Of a stretch of DNA of 64,000 nucleotides, positions 19,584 through 29,398 are shown in pieces (within the stretch, counting starts at the first letter, position 1; each line of letters opens with the position of its first letter). The notes under the pieces are model-generated. The model had not been told where the DNA came from. It saw nothing but the letters and a program-made list of their open reading frames with translations, and made no database searches. Origin of the DNA: Bacillus nakamurai (GTDB lineage Bacteria; Bacillota; Bacilli; Bacillales; Bacillaceae); assembly GCF_001584325.1 (NCBI RefSeq), contig NZ_LSAZ01000022.1:1-64000 (forward strand). Reading direction: 5' to 3'. Both the position numbers and the translations under genes were made by a program.

Positions 19584-19754
19584 ATGGAAAGCAAAATTGA
19601 GATTCTTTCTACAATTAATGTGGAGCATTCAGATGATTTATATAAGATCGTCGATACATTGAACCGGACCCTGAAAAGAGATAACCTGATGTTCGGACTT
19701 GCGTTGGACGGAGAAAACCAAAATGAAGCGGTCTTCACCATTTATCGCACGTAG
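19584..19754 (+). CDS. ypmA: YpmA, small conserved protein
   Basis: A 56-residue protein with no membrane segment, recognised as YpmA (DUF4264 type) by sequence and by position before ypmB and aspB. The ATG at 19584 has GGAGGG nine bases upstream; an in-frame ATG five codons earlier would place the site inside the gene. Function is unknown. Confidence 0.85.
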   Translation: MESKIEILSTINVEHSDDLYKIVDTLNRTLKRDNLMFGLALDGENQNEAVFTIYRT

Positions 19755-19763
19755 GTGAAAAAG

Positions 19764-20249
19764 ATGAAAAAAAAAGCATTAATATTTACAGCTGTATTTG
19801 GTATTATTTTTTTAGCAGTTCTTTTATTTTCGGCCAGTATTTTTAAATCCGCAATGGCTCAAAAAGAAGAAGGCCATGAAGCAGCTGCCGCAGCCGCCAA
19901 AGAAAAAACCGATTTGACAACCGCTGATAAAGTCGAAACCTTTGTCGGCAAACAAAAGTATTATGTCGTTGCCGGAACAGACAAACATGATGCGAAAATG
20001 TATGTATGGGTTCCTGCCGGCAAAAAAGCAAAGATTCTCTCGAAAAAAGCCAGTGACGGCATTTCAAGTGACAAAGCGGCAAAAATCGTTCAGGACGCTG
20101 GACTGGTTTCCAAACTGAAAGACGTTCACCCGGCGAGAGAAAATAACGTCCTGCTGTGGGAAGTGACCTACTTAAACAAGGACGGGCAGTATAGTTTTAG
20201 CTATGTGGACTTTACAAGCGGCAAGATTCTCAAAAACATCACACCGTGA
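19764..20249 (+). CDS. ypmB: YpmB, membrane-anchored PepSY-like protein
   Basis: A 161-residue protein with an N-terminal membrane anchor (about 5-27) and an exported domain containing two PepSY-like units, the last ending 'YSFSYVDFTSGKIL'. PepSY units are often inhibitory or regulatory for secreted peptidases; that role is inference here. I take the ATG at 19764 because AGGTG lies six bases upstream and the length matches B. subtilis; an in-frame GTG lies three codons earlier. It starts nine bases after ypmA and 22 bases before aspB. Confidence 0.85.
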   Translation: MKKKALIFTAVFGIIFLAVLLFSASIFKSAMAQKEEGHEAAAAAAKEKTDLTTADKVETFVGKQKYYVVAGTDKHDAKMYVWVPAGKKAKILSKKASDGISSDKAAKIVQDAGLVSKLKDVHPARENNVLLWEVTYLNKDGQYSFSYVDFTSGKILKNITP

Positions 20250-20271
20250 GACGTATTAGGGGGAGTTCAAG

Positions 20272-21453
20272 TTGAAATTGGCAAAAAGAGTATCCGCATT
20301 AACACCGTCTGCAACACTGGCAATTACCGCTAAAGCGAAAGAACTGAAAGAAGAAGGCTATGATGTTATCGGCCTCGGCGCAGGAGAACCGGATTTTAAC
20401 ACGCCTCAGCATATTATAGATGCGGCAGTGCGTTCAATGAATGAGGGTCATACGAAGTATACGCCGTCCGGCGGTTTGGCGGCGCTGAAAGACAGCATCG
20501 CAGAAAAATTCAAAAAAGATCAGGGAATTGAATACAAACCGTCCGAAATCATCGTCTGCACAGGCGCGAAACATGCACTTTATACACTCTTTCAGGTGAT
20601 TCTTGATGAGGGAGACGAGGTCATCATCCCGACGCCATACTGGGTCAGCTATCCTGAGCAGGTGAAGCTGGCAGGCGGCCGTCCGGTGTATGTTGAAGGT
20701 TTGGAATCCAACCAGTTCAAAATTTCACCTGAGCAGCTGAAACAGGCCATCACGGATAAAACAAAAGCGATCATCATCAACTCGCCGAGCAACCCGACCG
20801 GTGTCATGTACACAAAAGAGGAGCTCGCGGAGCTTGGCAAAGTTTGCTTGGAGCATGACATTCTGATCGTTTCTGACGAGATTTATGAAAAGCTTACATA
20901 CGGAGGAAAGAAACACGTTTCAATCGCGCAGCTTTCAAATGAACTGAAAGAACAAACGATTGTCATTAACGGCGTCTCTAAATCCCACAGCATGACAGGC
21001 TGGAGAATCGGTTACGCAGCCGGAGCTCAACCGGTTATTAAAGCCATGACCAGCCTTGCGAGCCACAGCACGTCTAATCCGACTTCCATCGCCCAATACG
21101 GTGCCATCGCAGCATATAACGGCCCGGCTGAGCCGCTGGAAGAGATGAGGCAGGCATTTGAGCACAGATTAAATACGATTTACGCAAAGCTTAGCGAAAT
21201 CCCCGGATTTACCTGTGTCAAACCTGAAGGTGCATTTTATTTGTTCCCTAACGCCAAAGCGGCAGCTCAAAACTGCGGCTTCAAGGATGTTGACGAATTT
21301 GTCAAGGCGCTTCTGGAAGAAGAAAAAGTGGCCATTGTTCCGGGTTCCGGCTTCGGCTCACCGGATAACGTCCGCTTGTCTTACGCAACGTCACTAGATC
21401 TTTTAGAAAAAGCGGTCGAAAGAATCCGCCGCTTTACAGAAAAACATAGCTGA
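20272..21453 (+). CDS. aspB: Aspartate aminotransferase
   Basis: A 393-residue PLP enzyme of the class I aminotransferases (the Bacillus Ib type) interconverting aspartate and oxaloacetate. The PLP lysine is in SKSHSMTGWRIGYAAG near residue 235, and NSPSNPTG near residue 170 binds the cofactor. The start is TTG, with GGGGGAG eight bases upstream. The product aspartate feeds asparaginyl-tRNA formation through the next gene, asnS, which has its own promoter. Confidence 0.95.
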   Translation: MKLAKRVSALTPSATLAITAKAKELKEEGYDVIGLGAGEPDFNTPQHIIDAAVRSMNEGHTKYTPSGGLAALKDSIAEKFKKDQGIEYKPSEIIVCTGAKHALYTLFQVILDEGDEVIIPTPYWVSYPEQVKLAGGRPVYVEGLESNQFKISPEQLKQAITDKTKAIIINSPSNPTGVMYTKEELAELGKVCLEHDILIVSDEIYEKLTYGGKKHVSIAQLSNELKEQTIVINGVSKSHSMTGWRIGYAAGAQPVIKAMTSLASHSTSNPTSIAQYGAIAAYNGPAEPLEEMRQAFEHRLNTIYAKLSEIPGFTCVKPEGAFYLFPNAKAAAQNCGFKDVDEFVKALLEEEKVAIVPGSGFGSPDNVRLSYATSLDLLEKAVERIRRFTEKHS

Positions 21454-21458
21454 TTATA

Positions 21459-21484
21459 AAAAGCGGCTTTCTTAAGCCGCTTTT
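21459..21484 (+). terminator. aspB terminator
   Basis: AAGCGGCTT/AAGCCGCTT stem with T run, between aspB and the asnS promoter. Confidence 0.85.
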
Positions 21485-21492
21485 CATCTGCA

Positions 21493-21522
21493 TTGACCCC
21501 GTTAGAGAAGAACGGGTATAAT
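21493..21522 (+). promoter_or_regulatory. asnS promoter with internal inverted repeat
   Basis: TTGACC at 21493-21498, 18-base spacer, TATAAT at 21517-21522. The spacer holds a perfect CCCGTT/AACGGG repeat. No T-box leader is present in the short (about 55-base) untranslated region. Confidence 0.75.
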
Positions 21523-21584
21523 AAGGTGATGAAAAAAGAGATTCAGGATGTCTGAATGTCTTTCTTGTTCTGGAGGGAAAGAGT

Positions 21585-22877
21585 TTGAAAACAACGATAA
21601 ACCAAGTGTATAAACACGTAGGCCAGGAAGTAACGATTGGAGCTTGGGTCGCAAATAAACGCTCAAGCGGTAAAATCGCTTTTTTACAGCTGAGAGACGG
21701 TACAGGCTTCATTCAGGGAGTCGTCGTCAAAGCTGAAGTTGAAGAAAATATCTTCCAAACGGCAAAATCAGTGACGCAGGAAACGTCACTTTACGTAAAA
21801 GGAATCGTAAAAGAGGATGAGCGTTCACCGCTGGGCTATGAACTTGCGGTGACTTCAATTGAAGTGATTCATGAAGCGACTGATTATCCGATTACGCCAA
21901 AAGAGCACGGCACGGAGTTTTTAATGGACCACAGACATTTATGGCTCCGTTCTAAACGCCAGCATGCGATTATGAAAATCCGTAACGAAATCATTCGCGC
22001 GACTTATGAATTTTTCAACAAAGAAGGCTTTGTTAAAGTCGATCCGCCTATTTTAACGGGAAGCGCTCCTGAGGGCACGACAGAGCTGTTCGCAACGAAA
22101 TATTTCGACGAGGACGCATTTTTGTCTCAAAGCGGTCAGCTGTATATGGAAGCCGCTGCAATGGCGCTTGGAAAAGTGTTCTCATTCGGTCCGACGTTCA
22201 GAGCGGAAAAATCAAAAACAAAGCGCCATCTCATTGAATTCTGGATGATTGAGCCGGAAATGGCGTTTGTTGAATTTAAAGAAAACCTCGAGGTTCAGGA
22301 AAATTATGTGTCTTACATCGTGCAAAGCGTATTGGAAAATTGCGCAATTGAGCTGAACACATTAGGAAGAGACACGTCCAAACTTGAGCAAATCAAAGCG
22401 CCTTTCCCTCGCATTACGTATGATGAAGCGATTGAATTTTTGAAAGAAAAAGGGTTTGACGATATTGAATGGGGAGATGACTTCGGCGCTCCGCATGAAA
22501 CTGCGATCGCAGAAAGCTATGACAAGCCGGTATTTATCACTCATTACCCGACATCATTAAAACCGTTTTATATGCAGCCGGCAGAAGATCGTGACGATGT
22601 CGTATTATGTGCAGACTTAATCGCTCCGGAAGGTTACGGAGAAATCATCGGCGGCTCTGAACGTGTTCATGATATGGAACTGTTGGAAGCAAGATTAAAA
22701 GAACACGGTCTGGATTCAGACGCTTACAAATGGTATGCTGAACTCAGACAATACGGTTCTGTGCCGCATTCCGGTTTCGGTCTCGGACTCGAGCGCACAG
22801 TCGCGTGGATCAGCGGAGCGCCTCACGTGCGTGAAACGATCCCGTTCCCAAGACTTTTGAACCGTCTGTATCCGTAA
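21585..22877 (+). CDS. asnS: Asparaginyl-tRNA synthetase
   Basis: A 430-residue class IIb synthetase. The N-terminal OB fold (residues 17-100) recognises the anticodon. Motif 2 ([12 protein letters not shown] near 205) and motif 3 ([12 protein letters not shown] near 402) form the catalytic core. The start is TTG with GGAGGGAAAG upstream. It has its own promoter and a strong terminator, and is followed by dnaD, an order conserved in Bacillus. Confidence 0.96.
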   Translation: MKTTINQVYKHVGQEVTIGAWVANKRSSGKIAFLQLRDGTGFIQGVVVKAEVEENIFQTAKSVTQETSLYVKGIVKEDERSPLGYELAVTSIEVIHEATDYPITPKEHGTEFLMDHRHLWLRSKRQHAIMKIRNEIIRATYEFFNKEGFVKVDPPILTGSAPEGTTELFATKYFDEDAFLSQSGQLYMEAAAMALGKVFSFGPTFRAEKSKTKRHLIEFWMIEPEMAFVEFKENLEVQENYVSYIVQSVLENCAIELNTLGRDTSKLEQIKAPFPRITYDEAIEFLKEKGFDDIEWGDDFGAPHETAIAESYDKPVFITHYPTSLKPFYMQPAEDRDDVVLCADLIAPEGYGEIIGGSERVHDMELLEARLKEHGLDSDAYKWYAELRQYGSVPHSGFGLGLERTVAWISGAPHVRETIPFPRLLNRLYP

Positions 22878-22893
22878 TAGGGTAGAAAAAAGG

Positions 22894-22919
22894 AGTCTCC
22901 TGTAAAGGGAGACTTTTTC
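22894..22919 (+). terminator. asnS terminator
   Basis: AGTCTCC/GGAGACT stem with seven-base loop and T run. Confidence 0.85.
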
Positions 22920-22971
22920 ATAGTAAAGGGGAAAGCCCGCGCGATAACCTTTACAGGTAAGAGGTGTAATC

Positions 22972-23670
22972 ATGAAAAAACAGCAATTTATAGACATGCA
23001 AGAGCTCGGTACCTCAAGCATCCCCAATCTGCTTCTGACAAATTACCGGCAGCTCGGTTTAAATGAAACCGAATTGATTCTGCTTCTGAAGATTAAAATG
23101 CATTTGGAAAAAGGCTCTTATTTTCCGACACCGTTTGAACTTCAGTCCGGCATGTCAATTTCTGTTGAAGAATGTACAAGCAGATTGAGAATGTTTATCC
23201 AAAAAGGCTTTCTATTCTTAGAAGAATGTGAAGACCATAATGGAATAAAATTTGAAAAATATTCTCTGCAGCCGTTATGGGCAAAGCTGTATGATTTTAT
23301 TCAGCATTCACAAAACCAAACGCAGGAAAGACAATCAGAAGGGGAACAAAAGAGCCTGTATACCATCTTTGAGGAAGAGTTCGGAAGACCGCTGTCTCCG
23401 CTTGAATGTGAGACATTGGCCATATGGCAGGATCAAGACCAGCATGAAGCACCGATGATTAAGCACGCGTTAAAAGAAGCTGTTTTATCAGGAAAACTCA
23501 GTTTCCGGTATATCGACCGAATCTTGTTTGAATGGAAAAAGAACGGCTTAAAAACGGTGGAGCAGGCGAAGGTGCACAGCCAGAAATTCAGACGCGTCCA
23601 AACGAAACAAAACGAACCGCAAAAAGAGTATACGAGGCAGGTTCCTTTTTACAATTGGCTGGAACAGTAA
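22972..23670 (+). CDS. dnaD: DNA replication initiation protein DnaD
   Basis: A 232-residue primosome component. The N-terminal winged-helix oligomerisation domain covers about 1-120. The C-terminal DDBH2 domain (about 130-195) ends with the YxxxIxxxW motif (YIDRILFEW), which binds DNA. It works with DnaA, DnaB and DnaI to load the replicative helicase. nth follows 18 bases downstream and ypoC overlaps nth, forming one operon. Confidence 0.95.
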   Translation: MKKQQFIDMQELGTSSIPNLLLTNYRQLGLNETELILLLKIKMHLEKGSYFPTPFELQSGMSISVEECTSRLRMFIQKGFLFLEECEDHNGIKFEKYSLQPLWAKLYDFIQHSQNQTQERQSEGEQKSLYTIFEEEFGRPLSPLECETLAIWQDQDQHEAPMIKHALKEAVLSGKLSFRYIDRILFEWKKNGLKTVEQAKVHSQKFRRVQTKQNEPQKEYTRQVPFYNWLEQ

Positions 23671-23688
23671 AGTGAGAAGGGGAGAAAT

Positions 23689-24348
23689 GTGTTAAATTTA
23701 AAGCAGATCGAATATTGTCTTGAAAAAATCGGCGACATGTTTCCGCACGCAGAATGTGAACTTGTCCATTCAAATCCTTTCGAGTTGGTCGTGGCAGTCG
23801 CTTTATCTGCACAATGTACGGACGCCCTCGTTAACAGAGTGACAAAAACGTTATTTGAAAAATATAAACGGCCTGAAGATTATCTTGCCGTGCCGCTGGA
23901 AGAACTCCAGCAGGATATCCGATCCATAGGATTGTATCGCAATAAAGCCAAAAATATTCAAAAGCTCAGCAAGATGATCATTGAAGATTACGGCGGAGAA
24001 GTACCGAAAGACAGAGATGAGCTTGTAAAGCTGCCGGGGGTAGGCCGGAAAACAGCAAATGTGGTAGTATCGGTTGCGTTCGGCGTTCCCGCGATTGCAG
24101 TAGATACTCATGTCGAGCGGGTTAGCAAACGGCTCGGAATCTGCCGCTGGAAAGACTCGGTGTTGGAAGTTGAGAAAACATTAATGAAAAAAGTGCCGAA
24201 AGAGGATTGGTCCGTTACGCACCACAGATTGATATTTTTCGGGCGCTATCACTGTAAAGCTCAATCGCCCCGCTGTGCGGAGTGTCCTTTGCTTTCGTTA
24301 TGCAGAGAAGGCCAGAAACGAGATAAAAAAGGGCTGGTGAAACGGTGA
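23689..24348 (+). CDS. nth: Endonuclease III
   Basis: A 219-residue bifunctional DNA glycosylase/AP lyase for oxidised pyrimidines. The helix-hairpin-helix LPGVGRKTAN holds the catalytic K121, with D139 in VDTHVERV. The 4Fe-4S ligands are C189, C196, C199 and C205. The start is GTG with GGGGAGAAAT upstream and gives the exact B. subtilis length. Its stop overlaps the start of ypoC. Confidence 0.96.
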   Translation: MLNLKQIEYCLEKIGDMFPHAECELVHSNPFELVVAVALSAQCTDALVNRVTKTLFEKYKRPEDYLAVPLEELQQDIRSIGLYRNKAKNIQKLSKMIIEDYGGEVPKDRDELVKLPGVGRKTANVVVSVAFGVPAIAVDTHVERVSKRLGICRWKDSVLEVEKTLMKKVPKEDWSVTHHRLIFFGRYHCKAQSPRCAECPLLSLCREGQKRDKKGLVKR

Positions 24349-24839
24349 CGGAAAAAGAAACATTGTCAGGCTATGAAGCATATTTGCGCGGTCTTACCGA
24401 CATGGAAAGCGAAAGCATAAAATCGGCGCTGCGCCGCAATCCTTTGTATGTGGATTTTAGTGATCAACAGCATGATGCAGAGCCATGGAAAGAAAAAAGT
24501 AAATACGTTCCTTTCCTTTTTCAAATATGGAATGAAACGAAAGAAACGCTGCTTCCCGTATTTCAAACACGGAAATCGAGATGCGATCAAAATGACATGC
24601 TGAAAGGGATTGCTTGCCTGATTGCCGCTTTTCATTGGACGGCAGGGGAGCGGGTGCCGTCACTTGATTGGTCTGTTCTTAAAACAAGACATTTTCCGGC
24701 GGAGCCGATCAATTGGGCGGAGCGAATAGCGTTTATTTTAACAAAACCGACGCAATTTCACTCGTTTATTCAGCTGGATGAGCTGATGACGGAAATGAAA
24801 AAACAATTTCATAAATATGAAGCCATGAATAAAAAATAG
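24345..24839 (+). CDS. ypoC: YpoC, conserved protein of unknown function
   Basis: A 164-residue soluble, mostly helical protein with GTG start overlapping the nth stop by four bases, so translation is probably coupled. I recognise it as YpoC by position after nth and before the convergent ponA. No catalytic motif is visible. Function is unknown. Confidence 0.8.
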   Translation: MTEKETLSGYEAYLRGLTDMESESIKSALRRNPLYVDFSDQQHDAEPWKEKSKYVPFLFQIWNETKETLLPVFQTRKSRCDQNDMLKGIACLIAAFHWTAGERVPSLDWSVLKTRHFPAEPINWAERIAFILTKPTQFHSFIQLDELMTEMKKQFHKYEAMNKK

Positions 24840-24874
24840 AAACCTCCTTATTTTTACGTAAGGAGGTTTATTAT
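24839..24874 (+). terminator. dnaD-nth-ypoC terminator
   Basis: Ten-pair stem AACCTCCTTA/TAAGGAGGTT with eight-base loop and T-rich tail. Confidence 0.88.
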
Positions 24875-24878
24875 TGTG

Positions 24879-24913
24879 CAAAAAAGCCTTCACCTATTTG
24901 AGGTGAAGGCTTT
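24879..24913 (-). terminator. recU-ponA terminator
   Basis: On the minus strand, AAAGCCTTCACCT/AGGTGAAGGCTTT forms a 13-pair stem running into a T tract, seven bases after the ponA stop. It sits back to back with the ypoC terminator. Confidence 0.88.
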
Positions 24914-24919
24914 CGGCCG

Positions 24920-27703
24920 CTAATTAGCGGAGTTTGATTGGATGGTTGACGAATTTGACTGCCCGTTGATATTTGATGAAGAGTCTTGGTTTTTGTCCGT
25001 TTGTTTGTCGTCTGGGTTGGAACCGTCTGTTCCGGAGTCGGAACTATTGTCAGAGCTGTTATCACTCTGCCCGTTTTTATCCGTACCATCGCCTGGCTGA
25101 TTCTTATTCCCGTTATCCGTTTGATCCTGGTTGGATTGATCCGGATTTTTGGTTGTATCATCAGTTGACGAATTATCCGATCCGTTTGACGGATCTGTCT
25201 GACTGTTATCTGTTTGTGAATCATCGGTTTGGGTCTTGTCTTTATCCTGATTATCATCAGGATTTTGTTCTTCGTCCGTTTTTTTATCTTTGTCTGCATT
25301 GTCCTCTTCATCTTTCGGGACTTTGAAGGACGTTGATACCGTATCGCTTTTTCCGTCATCATTTTCCGCTGTCACTTGGAAGCTGTATGTGGAGCCTGGC
25401 GTGACGTCAGAGACGACAGCTTCTTTTGCAGAGCTGTTTTGAATGTCACTGTAGCTTCCGCCGTCAACGGATTGCTTGACATTAAAGGTAGCATCACCAT
25501 CGTAGCCCCAGCTTAGGGTCAATGATTTTTTGTCTTTATCGTACTTCACTTGCAAGCCTGTCGGTTTATTGGCTTTTTCTTTCGTGTACGTTTTAGAAAC
25601 AGCAGTAGGCTGCGTTCCTTTCACGAAGTACTCCGTCACTTTTTTATCATCCGGTGTATTCGGTCCGGCTAAAGCGGCAGGGTTTGAGCCTTTTTCAATC
25701 GTTTCTTTGACGACGCTGTCAGGCTGTTCAAAGCTTCCTTTGCCGTCGTCAACATATGAGATCAGCTTTTGGAAGAGGCGTTTGGCAACTTGCTGGTCTG
25801 CTTGTGATAAGGATAATTTTCCTACCTTATTATTAGCCTCGACACCTGTCCAGACGGCAGCTGTATATTGCGGCGTGTAGCCGACAAACCAAGAATCCGG
25901 AACACCGCTGCTTGCAATATTGTGTGCTTTCATATAATCATCTGTAAAGTTAGTCGTACCCGTTTTACCGGCGACTTCAACATTCGGCACTTGGGCAAGT
26001 CTGCCGGTTCCTGATTGTACCGCAGATTTCAGCATATCCGTAACCATAAACGCCGTGTAGTCACTCATTGCGCTTTTTGATTTCGGCGTTAAATCAAGCT
26101 TTGTGCCGTCATTAAATTCAATGGATGTGACCGCATGCGGTTCGTTGTATGTTCCGTTATTTCCGAATGCGCTGTAGGCGCCTGCCATGGTCAAAGGAGA
26201 AACGCCTCTGTTATCATCTCCAAAACCGCCGATAGAATAAGATTCAGTTACACTGTCTTTGTTTAGTCCCAAGCCTAATCCATTTGCGAAGTCAACTGCA
26301 TTATCTTTTCCAGCCGCTTGGAATGCTTTCAAAGCCGGAATATTACGTGAGTCTGAGAGTGCGTCACGCATGGAAATCGGACCTTTATATTTCCGATCAT
26401 AGTCATGAATCGGTGTGCCGTTAGAGTACGTATAAGGCGAATCATCAATTTGCTCATACGTTGACCATTTTTTGTTTTCGATAACTGGACCATAATCAAG
26501 AATCGGTTTTATCGTTGAACCCGGCTGGCGTTCAGTACCTGTCGCATAGTTGAACCCGCCGACAGTTCTGTTTCGTCCCGAGCCGATAGCGCGGATTTCA
26601 CCGTTTGTCGTGTCAAGGAGGGTAACGCCGCCCTGCATGCCTTGGGTAAAGCCGACGCTGTCGCCGTTCATTAATTCATCCAAATAATCTTGTGCTTTCG
26701 TATCAAGGGTCGTATAGATTTTTAAGCCGTCAGTGGAAATATCGACGTCTTTCTTTTCTTTCGATTCAATTTCACTCATGACTTCTTCGACAAAAGCGCT
26801 GTACTTATTTGTATCCTTTTTATCATATTGCTTTTGGCTGACGACGCCTTCATCTTTCATTGACACTTTTTTTGCTTTTTGGTATTCAGCATTCGAGATA
26901 AAACCTTGTTTTTCCATTAGGCTGAGAACGATGTTCCGTCTCTTTTCAGAAGCCTTCGGATTTTTAACAGGGTTGTATCCGGTCGGGCTCTGCGGCATAC
27001 CGGCAAGGGTTGCTGCTTGTTCAACCGTGAGCTTGCTGAGGTCTTTCACGCCGAAAAAGTCTTCAGCGGCTTTACCGACGCCGTAGGCGCGCGGTGAGAA
27101 ATAAATTCTGTTTAAATACATTTCTAAAATTTCATCTTTAGAATAATGGCGCTCCAGCTGCAGTGAAAGCCATACTTCCTGGGCTTTCCGTTTAATCGTT
27201 TTCTGGTGAGTCAGAAGCGAGTTTTTCACAACCTGCTGGGTGATTGTGCTTCCGCCTTCTGATCCGAAACCATCCTTAAAGTTGGCGAGCAAAGCGCCGC
27301 CGATCCGGATCGGGTCAATCCCGTGGTGCTTATAAAAACGGGCGTCCTCAGTTGCGATGAACGCTTCTTTTACAACGTCGGGAATATCTTTAATCGGGAC
27401 GTAGGTTCGCTTTTCGGCGCCCACTTCCGCGATTTCTTTGCCGTTTTTATCATAAATCGTTGAAGAGTAAGGCGTTTTCAGCTTAGCTTCATCCAGCGAC
27501 GGCGCGCCGGAAACTAAAACGGCAAATGCCGCCGCTCCGCCGACTATGCCAAGGACAAACAGAATAACCAAAGACAGCACAATTTTTTTAAATAAACCGC
27601 CTTTACGCTGTTTCTTGCCTTTTTTCGGTGAAGAAGCCGGTTTGCTGTTTTTCGACTGCTTTGCCTTTCGGCGTTCTTCACGACTCATAAATTGATCTGA
27701 CAT
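24920..27703 (-). CDS. ponA: Class A penicillin-binding protein 1 (PBP1a/1b)
   Basis: A 927-residue bifunctional peptidoglycan synthase. After a basic cytoplasmic tail comes one membrane helix (about 41-64). The GT51 glycosyltransferase domain has ED at 119-120 and GGSTITQQ at 150-157. The transpeptidase has SxxK (STIK near 395), SRN, and KTG (AGKTGTTNF near 580). A fibronectin III-like domain (about 714-794) is followed by a 130-residue low-complexity tail rich in D, N, Q, S and T. It is 33 bases downstream of recU in one operon. GpsB, encoded at 37.1 kb, controls PBP1 in Bacillus. The tail is longer and differs in composition from what I recall for B. subtilis. Confidence 0.96.
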   Translation of the reverse strand: MSDQFMSREERRKAKQSKNSKPASSPKKGKKQRKGGLFKKIVLSLVILFVLGIVGGAAAFAVLVSGAPSLDEAKLKTPYSSTIYDKNGKEIAEVGAEKRTYVPIKDIPDVVKEAFIATEDARFYKHHGIDPIRIGGALLANFKDGFGSEGGSTITQQVVKNSLLTHQKTIKRKAQEVWLSLQLERHYSKDEILEMYLNRIYFSPRAYGVGKAAEDFFGVKDLSKLTVEQAATLAGMPQSPTGYNPVKNPKASEKRRNIVLSLMEKQGFISNAEYQKAKKVSMKDEGVVSQKQYDKKDTNKYSAFVEEVMSEIESKEKKDVDISTDGLKIYTTLDTKAQDYLDELMNGDSVGFTQGMQGGVTLLDTTNGEIRAIGSGRNRTVGGFNYATGTERQPGSTIKPILDYGPVIENKKWSTYEQIDDSPYTYSNGTPIHDYDRKYKGPISMRDALSDSRNIPALKAFQAAGKDNAVDFANGLGLGLNKDSVTESYSIGGFGDDNRGVSPLTMAGAYSAFGNNGTYNEPHAVTSIEFNDGTKLDLTPKSKSAMSDYTAFMVTDMLKSAVQSGTGRLAQVPNVEVAGKTGTTNFTDDYMKAHNIASSGVPDSWFVGYTPQYTAAVWTGVEANNKVGKLSLSQADQQVAKRLFQKLISYVDDGKGSFEQPDSVVKETIEKGSNPAALAGPNTPDDKKVTEYFVKGTQPTAVSKTYTKEKANKPTGLQVKYDKDKKSLTLSWGYDGDATFNVKQSVDGGSYSDIQNSSAKEAVVSDVTPGSTYSFQVTAENDDGKSDTVSTSFKVPKDEEDNADKDKKTDEEQNPDDNQDKDKTQTDDSQTDNSQTDPSNGSDNSSTDDTTKNPDQSNQDQTDNGNKNQPGDGTDKNGQSDNSSDNSSDSGTDGSNPDDKQTDKNQDSSSNINGQSNSSTIQSNSAN

Positions 27704-27736
27704 AACATCTCAACCTTTCGTTAATCAACCTTTCGC

Positions 27737-28351
27737 TCAGTCTACTGTCTCCTGCGAAAAATAAAGCTGTTCAATAATACTAATATAATCAATTCTAGGT
27801 GAGTATCCAAGGGAAATCGGAAAGGAAGCATCTTCTAATTCATCTTTGCGAATCGATTTTCTGCCGTTTTTCTCCTTTCTCTCCCAAAAGACAAACAGCT
27901 TATCAGCCTCGAGGAAATAAACCTTATCGAAAGCGGATATAATAACAAAACAAATGCCGCCTTGAGCAGCCACCTGCTTCATATGCTCAATCTGGTGTTC
28001 ATGAAAATTCTGCAGGGGAAATGCCGTTTTGTTTTTTGTCTCTTTTGCCTCAAAATCAATGTAGCGCCCTTTATAAATCCCGTTATAATCAGTTGTTGAC
28101 GACTGCTTAAAATAGGCTTCTTTAATGACCGCGGCGCTTCTTTTCGGATAATGGACATTTACAATTTGAACGGGTGTCGGCTTTTTATGAATGACGGCAA
28201 TTTGGTTAGCCAGATAATACTTATTCGTTTCATTCAGGTCGTCTTCGAGGGTCATGCCGCGATTACTGTAAGAAGGCGACTGTTTCTGGCTTTTTTTGGA
28301 TGAAACCGTTTTGTTCGGCTGAAATGTCTTTCCATTCGGATACCGAATCAC
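27737..28351 (-). CDS. recU: Holliday junction resolvase RecU
   Basis: A 204-residue endonuclease that cleaves Holliday junctions in recombination and chromosome segregation. Residues [20 protein letters not shown] (about 80-99) contain the Asp/Glu/Lys metal-binding core. I choose the GTG at 28351. AAGGAGG lies nine bases upstream of it, whereas an ATG three codons earlier abuts the site, and the protein then begins with the conserved IRYPNGKTF. It is cotranscribed with ponA, as in B. subtilis. Confidence 0.94.
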   Translation of the reverse strand: MIRYPNGKTFQPNKTVSSKKSQKQSPSYSNRGMTLEDDLNETNKYYLANQIAVIHKKPTPVQIVNVHYPKRSAAVIKEAYFKQSSTTDYNGIYKGRYIDFEAKETKNKTAFPLQNFHEHQIEHMKQVAAQGGICFVIISAFDKVYFLEADKLFVFWERKEKNGRKSIRKDELEDASFPISLGYSPRIDYISIIEQLYFSQETVD

Positions 28352-28392
28352 TTTTTCCATCCTCCTTATCAAACTTTTAGTGACGGAAGTGA

Positions 28393-29355
28393 ATGAACGT
28401 GCAAAAACAACAGACCGTAACAGCCATTCTGCGCCGAATCGAAATAGAGACGAAAATGAAAAATGCCGATAATATTTCCCGGACGAATGCCTATAAATCA
28501 TATTATGACCGCCATCCTGAGATCAAATGGTCACTTTTGGCATCCTTTGTTTCCCGCAATGCCGGCTGGTCGATGACTGATTTAAAAGGCAGCCTTTATC
28601 AGCAGGGTCTTGAGAGTAAACAAAAAAACTGGTTTTTTCTGTCCTATGAGAGGGCGAATTGGCTGATCTTTTCCGACGCCTATCCCCAGCTTTTGTTATA
28701 CCAATGGTCGAAAACAATCGGCGAACCTCTTTTCCGTCATCTTCCTCATTTCCGCGTTTCGGCATTTATGCAGGAAGAATGGTCCCGCTTTTGGCGTGAT
28801 GGAGATACGGAACGGCTCATGTATGCTCTTATTATAAATGAACAAAACACTATCCAAACACCTATTATACAAAATCCTTCGTTTAAAAAGAATGTTTTTG
28901 GCACGATTCCTTTTTATTTAAGTGATTGGTTTCACTTTAACACGGTGATATTTCCTTCATATGACGGATGTTTATACGGAATTTCCGTCAAACGGTTTTC
29001 AAAAGCCGAAGAAAGAATTACGCTCGGAAAACAGCTTTCCCAGCTGTTATTCAGCCCGGAGCATTACAGCTCTTTTTATCGCTTTCTCGATACCGTGCCT
29101 CATACAGGCTCGCGTTTTGATATGGAGAAAATGATCGGCATCAAAAAGCGAACATCACCAATGCTCAGGACAACCTATCCCTTGATTGCCCACTCATTAG
29201 ACGGCAGAAAGACGGATTGGTTTCAAAAAAGGTTAAAGAAGGGGGCCTTTTTACAGGAGAAAATGCCGAAGCAGCTGGAGCTGACAGACTGGTATCTGCA
29301 AAAAAAACGCCAGCTTCATGCGCTTCTCGCTGTTGAACAGTGGCTGAAAACATGA
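28393..29355 (+). CDS. yppC: YppC, conserved protein (DUF2515 type)
   Basis: A 320-residue soluble protein rich in aromatic and basic residues, matching YppC in sequence and length. It is divergent from recU with only 41 bases between starts, so their promoters overlap or are shared. No signal peptide or known catalytic motif is seen. Its 3' end runs into the terminator of the opposing sspM, and a plus-strand terminator appears only at 29538, beyond sspM. Function is unknown. Confidence 0.82.
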   Translation: MNVQKQQTVTAILRRIEIETKMKNADNISRTNAYKSYYDRHPEIKWSLLASFVSRNAGWSMTDLKGSLYQQGLESKQKNWFFLSYERANWLIFSDAYPQLLLYQWSKTIGEPLFRHLPHFRVSAFMQEEWSRFWRDGDTERLMYALIINEQNTIQTPIIQNPSFKKNVFGTIPFYLSDWFHFNTVIFPSYDGCLYGISVKRFSKAEERITLGKQLSQLLFSPEHYSSFYRFLDTVPHTGSRFDMEKMIGIKKRTSPMLRTTYPLIAHSLDGRKTDWFQKRLKKGAFLQEKMPKQLELTDWYLQKKRQLHALLAVEQWLKT

Positions 29356-29388
29356 AAAAGCCCAAAACCGTTCCGGCGGTTTCGGGCT
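29354..29388 (-). terminator. sspM terminator
   Basis: On the minus strand, a GCCCGAAACCGCC/GGAACGGTTTTGGGC imperfect stem is followed by TTTTTC. The tail reaches the last codons of yppC. Confidence 0.75.
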
Positions 29389-29398
29389 GTCATCTGCC

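Noticed and set aside
21523..21584. T-box leader before asnS
   Set aside because: The leader is about 55 bases, and no conserved T-box sequence or terminator is present.
24871..25362. Long minus-strand frame rich in Lys, Arg, Ile and Thr
   Set aside because: It is the shifted reading of the repetitive ponA tail; the codon pattern of Asp/Asn/Gln repeats yields it automatically.
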